From Mugil cephalus (taxonomy: Eukaryota > Chordata > Actinopteri > Mugiliformes > Mugilidae): a stretch of DNA of 64,000 nucleotides. Every line of letters starts with the position of its first letter. Position 1 is the stretch's first letter. The DNA is taken from contig NC_061781.1 of the NCBI RefSeq assembly GCF_022458985.1, positions 8,893,501-8,957,500 of the forward strand, read 5' to 3'. The notes beneath the pieces are model-generated. The model searched no databases, was not told the origin of the DNA, and was given only the letters and a program-made list of their open reading frames with translations. Made by a program: the position numbers and the translations under genes. Positions 34,591-64,000 of this stretch are shown here, in pieces.

Positions 34591-35376
34591 GTGGACGTGG
34601 TGCCGAACAAAACCGGATAACGGTCACATCAAGCCTTTTACTTGTCTCCTACATGGAGAGAGTGAGACTTCAAAGGCAGCTCTTTAGGTCTGACTCTGTG
34701 AACGGATGCGCGCCGACCTTGGAGTCTCCAGACGCGCAGCGGAGGATTTTGCGCACTGAAATCGTGCAGAGCTGAAGAGCGGACCCAGCGAGCGGACTGC
34801 TGCTTGTCTGTCTGCAGTCCTGGCACTGGGATACAGGCATCAGCTGCTTGTGTTTTACCGCGCACATCGGCAATTTATTAATAACACAGCATCGGATTAA
34901 GTAGCGGAAATTTCTAGCTCGTAGTTTATTTTTGTTTGCTTGGATTCGAAACTTAGAGGAGTGAGTGTAGATGTTCCGCCTTGTTTGCAGAGTAATCCAA
35001 GCGTCCCAGCTGCTCAAGAGAAATTCCCTAAACATCCAGAGAGACGGAGACGCTTTGAGCGGATTTTAGGACACTTCGCAGACAGTGGATTGAACAAGGG
35101 ATGATCGCGGCCGCCCTGCCCTGCTAAGTGAGGTATTGCCTTTTGCGTAACGGTAAGGAAAAGTTCAGTGTTTTTTCAAAGCGACGGAGAGAAGGGGTTA
35201 CTTCAAAAATGCCAACACGAGCGAGTTTTTAGATGATTTCCAGAACGTTAATATTTCCACTTTCCTCGCAGGTGATCACAGCGATGTTTCAGTCGCATGT
35301 GCGTCTTGCCCTCTCCAAAGCTCCCAGAGAGGATTTAGCCGCCGCTCATCTTGAATAAGTCGAGAAGTCGTTGAAG
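34590..35376 (+). promoter_or_regulatory. nxph2 5' leader region, possibly with a small intron
   Basis: Sequence here is richer in CpG than its surroundings, as expected near a vertebrate transcription start. A donor-like CG/GTAAGG at about 35152 and an acceptor CCTCGCAG at 35271 would define a non-coding intron of about 120 nt. The next exon would then carry the ATG. The transcription start was not located. Confidence 0.4.
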
Positions 35377-51141
<15,765 letters not shown>

Positions 51142-53250
51142 CCTAGCTGCTGTTTGTGCGTGTCAGCCTTTTGTTTTATCTCAAATAATGTAAATGTCAA
51201 GCTCTAAACTCCTTGTCCCGAAATACCTAAATACCTGCAGGAGGTGCAACGAACAAAGGGACACACACTGGAGGGCAAAACTTGTATACGCTGCACAAGT
51301 ATACAGGTTTAACGCTTCAGATAGTTAGGTGTCCAGGGACGTGGTTTTAGGGGTTGACTTGGGATACAAAGGTAACTACGAACCCTGGGTGAATCCCCCC
51401 TCCCCCATCACAACAGCACATGTTCTCCACTGGTAAAATTAGTATGTTGTCCAGATGTTTTCTTCTTGGCTAGACCACAGGCAAGGAGCCTCCCCAGTCG
51501 GAGGCGCACTGCTGGCTTCTGCCAGTGCTGCACTGATGCTAACATTATCAAACTATCTCCTCACCTCATTTGAACGGCCATTGGATGAAGTAGGACAAAT
51601 ATGAATCATGGTAATAATTACAATACCCAAACATTTGAGCGGTTATTCAGCAGTGCATAAAGTAAAAGAAAAAAAAAATCCAATTTGGACCATTGCTACA
51701 CTTTGACTGATTAGTTAAAACGATCCGCTCATTGCCTCTCCGAAGTGGAGCCTCCAACATCCATTTGTACCTGTTAACGGAACGCGAGACAGGACAGTGT
51801 CTATCCTGATTACTTTGATGAATGGGTATTTTTCACAAAGCTCTGAATAATTTATATGCCCGTACAGCCGATATTTTATCTCTTGTAGGCGCTGAAATAA
51901 AGCGAATTGATTGATGGGACCTAATTCAAAGAGCCCAATGACAAAATAAATTGATTTCACAAAAGTAAAGCAAAAAAAAGGAAGAGCATGATGTTGAATT
52001 ATTACACATTTGTATGTAGGTACCCACCCATGCATAACGCGGCTGCTGCCTTGTTTGCTCCTTAAAATGTGTTGGTTTTCCGCTGCAATCATTAGAAGGC
52101 ATGTGTATGCTAAACTAGCCTGAAATCCAACATCTGTGTTTGCAGGATGCACTTTGAGGCATCAGGCTGCCGAGCGAGCCCCACAGTGGATTAATGTGTC
52201 GGGAGAGGTGGGGAGGGGGAAGCAATAATTGCAGGACAGGTGGATTTAGTGAGTCTGGCAGACAATTATCAGCACTTTGTCATGGTCCTGCCACCAGCCC
52301 TGACATTACCTGTCTTTAATAGGCTTTAATTAGCCTGGGAAATTTCATTTAGCAAGAGTGGAGCAACTGAAAGAAAAAAAAAAAGAGAGAGGGAAAAGTA
52401 CAGAATCCGTCTGCAATTTTAATGAGAAGTGGGACTACATGTGAAATATCAGACATTTCCCAGTTGAACAGCAGGCTTAAGTTGACTGACTTTTGTGTAA
52501 AAGTGGATAACACCCAGTCTCATAGTACATGGTGTAATGTGCTTTGACTTAGCAATCCCTCAAATGGTCTTTAAAAGGTTTTGTTGAAAACCATGCAAAC
52601 GGTAAATGCCATAGGTTGTGTTGTTTCGCACATGGTCCAGGGTTTTTAGGCTAGGGCGTGTGCCACATGATGGCATGGCATTTATTCCCATCTATGTTAT
52701 TTTATTCGTGGTATCCCATGTTCCCCCTCCCCCCACGCCCATCAGCTGTAAATGACTTTGTGAACATGAGGTGAGGTGTATGATAAATCAGAGTTGATCT
52801 ATGTTGATGTTTTAGTTCCACTCCTTCGTGCATATGCTGTGTATTAATGTGTAACTTTAAAACTAAGCGTGTTTAATTATGGCTTCAGAGTAAATGATGT
52901 CAGTTTATTCTCATTTTTCCAGAGAAATATACCAATAACTATACTGTTCCTTATTTTTGGTGTTTGCTAAGAAATATATAGATAAATGTCATACTTACTG
53001 CTGAGAATTATAGATTGCTTTCCATTTCTTTTTTTGTAATTGCAGATTGTACCTATTTTTATTTCCTGCTTGCTTAATCTTGTTTGAACAGTTTCCCCTG
53101 TAAAATAAGAATAAGAACACTTCTGTCTGTATAGTGTAATTACAATTGTTCATTTTGGAATATTTGATTTCAGAGGGAGCTCATTTTGTTAAAATGTAAT
53201 TGTAAAGATTAATTTAGGTTTTTATGGCATTAAACCTCATTTGAACTTGG
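51142..53250 (+). other. nxph2 3' UTR
   Basis: This follows the nxph2 stop codon and contains no recognised gene. An ATTAAA at about 53230 is a possible polyadenylation signal, but several earlier A/T-rich sites could also serve. A 145-aa antisense frame (51715-52152) has no recognised feature. The segment 52195-52365 looks unlike a decaying UTR: it is compositionally balanced, with CTTTAATTAGCCTGGG and AATTATCAGCACTTTGTCA, and is a candidate conserved element. Confidence 0.45.
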
Positions 53251-55476
53251 CTCGGAGCATATTGTCACACTGGGTCAGCTCCAGTCTGTTGGTGCTCACA
53301 GTTGTCTCATTTCATTCTTGAAAGGACTCGACAGGATAAACACACCATTTTAAGAGGTACATTTCAGTGTAGCTTTTTAATGGGCAATAAATCTGTTTCC
53401 ACAGGCGTGGATGATACCAGAGGTGCACCTCAGGGAGCACATCCATTTTGCCGTGGCCGTCAGGGACAGGGGTCTTTTCATTCGCTTCCATTACTCTTAT
53501 CTGATCAGGGTGAGGCACCTATTCCTTAAAGGCCTCAAGTCACGCCCGACTGTCCTGCTGCACGCGTCCAAGACCCTTGGAAAAACTATGAGGAATCTTT
53601 ACATACTTTTCACCTTCACTGGCCAACTGAAAAAAAACAGAATTGGTAATTAGACGACCGAATAATACATTTAATCTACCGATTTTTATTAAAATTTACA
53701 TTTACCTTTTGAGGAAATGTGGATAATACAAAGATGTCAAGTGACATTTATTCCAGTGTAAAAGAGCTAATTTAGCTTATCATCAGCAGTAAATGTCAGG
53801 TTTTGTTGCTCATTCTGTGTCATCATCCACCGCATATTCCCTACTATCTAAATGACAGAGGGAATTTTCAATTTTGTCAATGCCACCGCAGGCATCTTGC
53901 CTTTCAAGCATTACAGTGAGCGGGAGGGGAGATAAAAAGGTTGGAGAGGCGTCCTAAAGCAGAGATGGTATCAGGTCCCTTCCTAGGATCTGTGCTGAGA
54001 GGGGCGGACGAGGATCAGCAAGCCGCTGATGAAGACATCTCTTCCAGCAGGAATGAGCAGCCTCGCATTCCCTTTAATTAGAGCCTGTGCAGAGCGTTCG
54101 CACATAACACACGAGAATGAAGCCTTTCATGTGCTGTGAAAAGGTCCACAGTTTAACATGGCACTATGCTAATGCAGCTTAAGCACATTTTCTTTTGATT
54201 ATCCCAGCAGTGCTGTTTTCCCAATTGTATTTTTTTTAAATGATAATAATAATAATAATAATAATAATCACCTCCGCCTGACATCCCCATCCATTCACAA
54301 CCATTAAAATAAACAGCGCGGCTAATAATCTGCGTTCCTTAAAATTGAAATCTCCCGTCACACGGAGCTCAACGATCTCCGGTTCAAAGCAAAGAAATGA
54401 ACCTGGGCCACCAGGGATTGCTGGAAAATGTTTTAATGGGTTAATGCAGGCATTCTTGCAAACAACAACTTCATCTTTTTTGCTTCCAAAGTTTCAACAT
54501 CTCAACATCAACGCTGAACAATGAGTAATATCACGTGAGAATGATGCTACTCTTAATTTACAAAATCCTCTGAAGTGTCTGTCACGCCACACTACATACA
54601 AAACTGAATAAACATGACAACCCCCCCATTCAAACACAGAACAACATTGCCAGTGATGCTCAGCATCCTACAGATATCCAAGCGTGTTAGAGGAAGTTTT
54701 TTTTTTTTTTTTGCACATACTCAATTCATTTAATTCTGCACAAATATCAGATAATTGCAGAAAATAAGTTGTTAACAAAATTGGTACTTGGACACTTTCT
54801 TTTGACAATAACATGACCATGCATTAGTCTCTCCACTTTTAGTTAATCACAATATATTGAGAATATATAATATTTGCAAGTTGGCAATACTAAAGAAACA
54901 AATTCTCAAAATTGAATCTATAACAGTTCACAGACGTATGATCTGGAATATGTCATTCAAATGGGAGACGGAGTAAATACTTCCAATGTTATATTAGGGC
55001 CAAAGTACAGACACTTTTCTGTCTTACATGTTTTACAAGGACTGACACTGGATCTTCATAAGGGCAGATTCATCCCCCCCACCCACAAATATGCAATTAG
55101 AACGGACTTTCTTGTACATTGGTCTCCTGAAGATGGTTCAACTGTCATTTACATAGAAATGGTGCCATCAATATGGGGCATACGCATCTTTTAAAAAGTG
55201 TAAAGAACTGACCTTGCACTGAAAGTGTTCATGCGTTTTAATGTCTAGTCACAAAACGGGCTAAACATTACAAATATATAATATTTCCCATTTAGTTAAA
55301 CCTTTGTTACGTTCCTACAGAACTCCATATCAAAATGACTATTCATGGGAACTAGTGCAACCTGGAGGAGGCCTGGTCTTTGTGACAAGGCAGGCACAGA
55401 GTAAAATAGACAAAGTACTCTAGAGCAGCTCCAGAGCAATGGCAGATATATTAAGGCCATTTTTGAAAATTACAGG

Positions 55477-55507
<31 letters not shown>

Positions 55508-55785
55508 GTAGCAGACCGCTTGACTTGCTACCCGGGCTGAACAGAATTCAGTTGGGGGAGCAAAGCAAGCAAGCAACAAGGATTGAACCAATTTTTTTTC
55601 CCCCAATCCGTTGATGTCAGTCTTCCACGTGCCAGCCTCCCCACATCCCTGGCCAGAAAGCTCCACTCTTCTTTATTCAAGTGTGTTCAGTTTTGGTGGA
55701 AATAAAGAGTGGTACCCTCACTAGTCCTTCCTTTGTAAACCCATGCTTCACACCTCCAGTAAAGTCCTGGAGCACAGTCGGGCAG
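53251..55785. other. Intergenic DNA between nxph2 and the convergent spopl
   Basis: The two genes converge here. It contains an AAT/ATA trinucleotide run (54242-54269), a T run near 54699-54712 and an A run at 55476-55505. A minus-strand AATAAA at 55672-55677, 109 nt after the spopl stop, is a candidate polyadenylation signal. The segment 53880-54110 is compositionally balanced (CCTTTAATTAGAGCCTGTGC) and is another candidate conserved element. Confidence 0.45.
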
Positions 55786-61559
<5,774 letters not shown>

Positions 61560-61601
61560 CACTGGTTTTGTTGTACCACTCACTCGCGTCCTGAGAGCTC
61601 T

Positions 61602-64000
61602 GTTGAGACCAAGAAAAAAATAAATAAATAAAAAAAGTTTAGTTTTGCACATTCATGCCACAAATGTCATTACTTCCAAACAATAATGAGGCCTACTGTG
61701 CAAAACACGACAAACAACCTGGACTGAAATGAACGTGAATGACTGCAATGAATACTGCACTACAATGTGAGATCTTGTAGCACATGACACCAAATTTTGA
61801 AATACATTAATTACAGGGATTAAGGGAAAAAAGGGGCATTATCAGTATGCCTTTTGTCTGTACTTGTGTTCTCATGAAATGTCATCAGTTTATGCCCAAG
61901 CACTGTTCCAATTCCAAGTGCACATGTGACTAAGTACGGCTCGTATGCCCGGATGTGTTCTTGCCCCGCCCGTTTTATCAAGAACTCAATGAGAGGTAAC
62001 TTGCTTGGATGTGGTACAGCCAGGTATCACAGAGTATATGTTATGGGCATCATCGCTGCTGATTCAGTCACAGAATGACCATACTGCATCGTCCTGCCTG
62101 TACTTCAGAGTCAAACTTGTCAAGTCCAAACTAAAACTCAGTACATCTACATGCATGTGGAAAAAAAAACATTGCCTTAATCCGACTGTAACTGGACAAC
62201 TTAAGTGCATGTAAACACGTTACCTTGACTAATATCGGAGTTCTCCTTATCTGACTAAGACACCCAGATAATGTGATTGGAAATCGATTTTCACCAGCAT
62301 CTATAGACCTTAAGCGGAATTAAACTAGACTACACATGTGCGCATGCTCCACAACCGCTATGAACAAAAAACATCCAAGAAAGCCAGCCAGAGAAGAAGA
62401 TATGTAAACAGAGCTGGTAGACGAACCACCTGAGGGGTACGGTGCAGATAAGGTGCGCGCCAAGTAGCGCACAAATTACATACAAGATAAAACCCGCTGA
62501 AAAGACACATATCGCCACCTGGTGTGGAGGAGGACAAGTTCCTGTCAGTTATTCGATTTTCTCCGTTGCATGTAAACTGGGACAAGGACCACATTCAGAA
62601 AGCCAAATTTAAATGCTGTTTGCATTGATAAACATCCAAGGTGGGTTTTTACTACTTCAGATTTTGGCATCCATGCACTACAATTAATCAAGAAACAAGT
62701 AACTACAAAATCAGCTACCAAAACAGCTTTAGTCATTGTGCAGTCTGTGGTTATTGGCCCATTTAACTCCATGTCCCAAAAAGAAAACCTATTCTCAACC
62801 TGATTTATTGCAAATGTGATTATCAGGAGAAATAAATGAGAAACAAGCTAAAAATATAAATAAATAACAGGACAATCCATCAAAGGTGTGTGGGCAGTCA
62901 CGGTTATCAAACAGGACCCAAAAGCCAGCAATGGGTAAAAATGGCCAGATTCCTTTTTCTCAAAAGCAAAAACGATGTTGATTAATTTCATCGCTTTTAG
63001 AACTGCTCAGACTCAGGTAGAATTTATTGTCTGTCTGAAAAGCACGTTGAATGGTCAGCGCGGGAAAACCCTCCCAACACATTCATTTCCACCCACAGAT
63101 GTAAAACTGAGAAGTGTAAATTTAGGGTTGTCATGATGGGCAAGCTGTGCAGAGAAGGAGAGAGGAATTGGGCGCCTCTCCTCATTTCTCACTTAACAAT
63201 TTTTGGGACTTTTCATTTACACATCCAAAGCAACGGCGCCACCATTTCACCTGAACATGCAAAAACTGTGTGTAGTTTTTCCACAACTACAAACATACAG
63301 CGTTTGATTTCAGATGCGGTTGGACAACACGTGTTTAGATGTGACCCTGAAAGACACAGACATCTTGCCAGTCACTAGACTATTCTGGCACCACATTTGA
63401 AAGATCACGAAAAATTAACTAGAGAGTGGTGTCAAGAAAACATGACAGAAAACAACCCCTGACTTAGTAATACAGCATGACAAAGCGTATCTGAATATCA
63501 ACTAATAGTCAATTTTCTGCAGGGGGTGGGTGTAGTTTTTTTACACAATATTTTCTGATGGGGCACATAGCACAGCTGACTACTGCATGATGCAACTGAG
63601 ATTTTTCAATTCTGCATTGTACCTCACAGGGCAACCTGCTAACCACAAGTAGCAACATGCCACACATGCATTTTGTTACAACTTGACTACTGTCTCTGAT
63701 TCATTTTGCAAACAAGCAGAGGAAGAGAGAGAATGATTTGCTTCCTAGATAACTTAGCTGGTTACATAGTGAACGAAAAACTCCTTACATTGCACTGTAG
63801 ACTAACTGCTAAGGCAAACTGGGTAGTTACTATGCTATGTAGCAACTCCTTGCCATCAACCACATGCAAATATTGTTGGAGGAGGCAAACAAGATTTTTG
63901 TGATAAAGGACATCTTTGCAAGCAAGCCAGTCACTTTTCATTTAAACGCTGCATGCATCATGACACCAAAGCTAACACTAAATCTGGCATGTGCACACAG
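61602..64000. other. spopl 5' intron or upstream DNA to window edge
   Basis: No gene recognised. The part from about 62130 to 62600 has repeated GCATGTAAAC words (62150 region in related form, 62204 and 62567) and CTTATCTGACTAAGACACCC. This resembles a family of small fish inverted-repeat elements. The remainder is AT-rich and unique-looking. Confidence 0.45.

Noticed and set aside
51715-52152. 145-aa antisense ORF over the nxph2 3' UTR
   Set aside because: No motif, signal or homology that I recognise, and part of it overlaps a block better explained as conserved non-coding DNA.

Overview
The window is vertebrate nuclear DNA, most likely from a ray-finned (teleost) fish. Genes are split by GT-AG introns and vertebrate gene families are readily recognised. 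The AT-rich intergenic DNA carries Tc1/mariner transposon relics, small inverted-repeat elements and simple repeats of the kind common in fish. There are no operons, ribosome-binding sites or prokaryotic features. Gene calls come from joining exons by eye at splice sites, checking phase, and comparing with remembered family features; no alignment was run.

Layout. (1) 1-7213: gtf2e1 (TFIIE alpha) on the minus strand, its 3' exon(s) beyond the left edge, reading divergently from (2) rabl3 on the plus strand (7214-10523) across a compact CCAAT/ETS-type bidirectional promoter. (3) 10.5-22.2 kb: a locally duplicated serine protease cluster on the minus strand. It has two complete granzyme/mast-cell-protease-like genes (10783-12361 and 17773-19706), an orphan third-copy exon near 15.6 kb, and repeated non-coding modules. 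(4) 23813-26972: a five-exon UDP-glucuronosyltransferase of the UGT1 type, minus strand. (5) 27-34.5 kb: a transposon-rich gap with a palindromic Tc1-type MITE, a long hairpin, a hAT-like MITE split by a Tc1 transposon, and a second Tc1 relic. (6) 35377-51141: nxph2 (neurexophilin 2), plus strand, with a 15-kb intron inside the signal peptide/prodomain junction. (7) 55786-61559: spopl (speckle-type POZ protein-like), minus strand, ten coding exons, with its 5' non-coding exon probably beyond the right edge.

The genes do not form a pathway. gtf2e1 (RNA polymerase II initiation), rabl3 (small GTPase) and spopl (cullin-3 substrate adaptor) are housekeeping types. The proteases look like secreted or granule immune enzymes, UGT1 is a detoxifying ER enzyme, and nxph2 is a secreted ligand of alpha-neurexin. 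The gtf2e1/rabl3 and nxph2/spopl pairs are also neighbours in human, so the window joins two old linkage pairs with the protease cluster and UGT1 between them.

I found no convincing undescribed biological system. The most informative structures are the nested transposon at 30.5-32.5 kb, the protease duplication whose copies share flanking DNA beside the rabl3 3' end, a GC-AG intron and a donor-like acceptor in spopl, a palindromic hairpin at 28.3 kb, and a small unexplained ORF at 29.8 kb.
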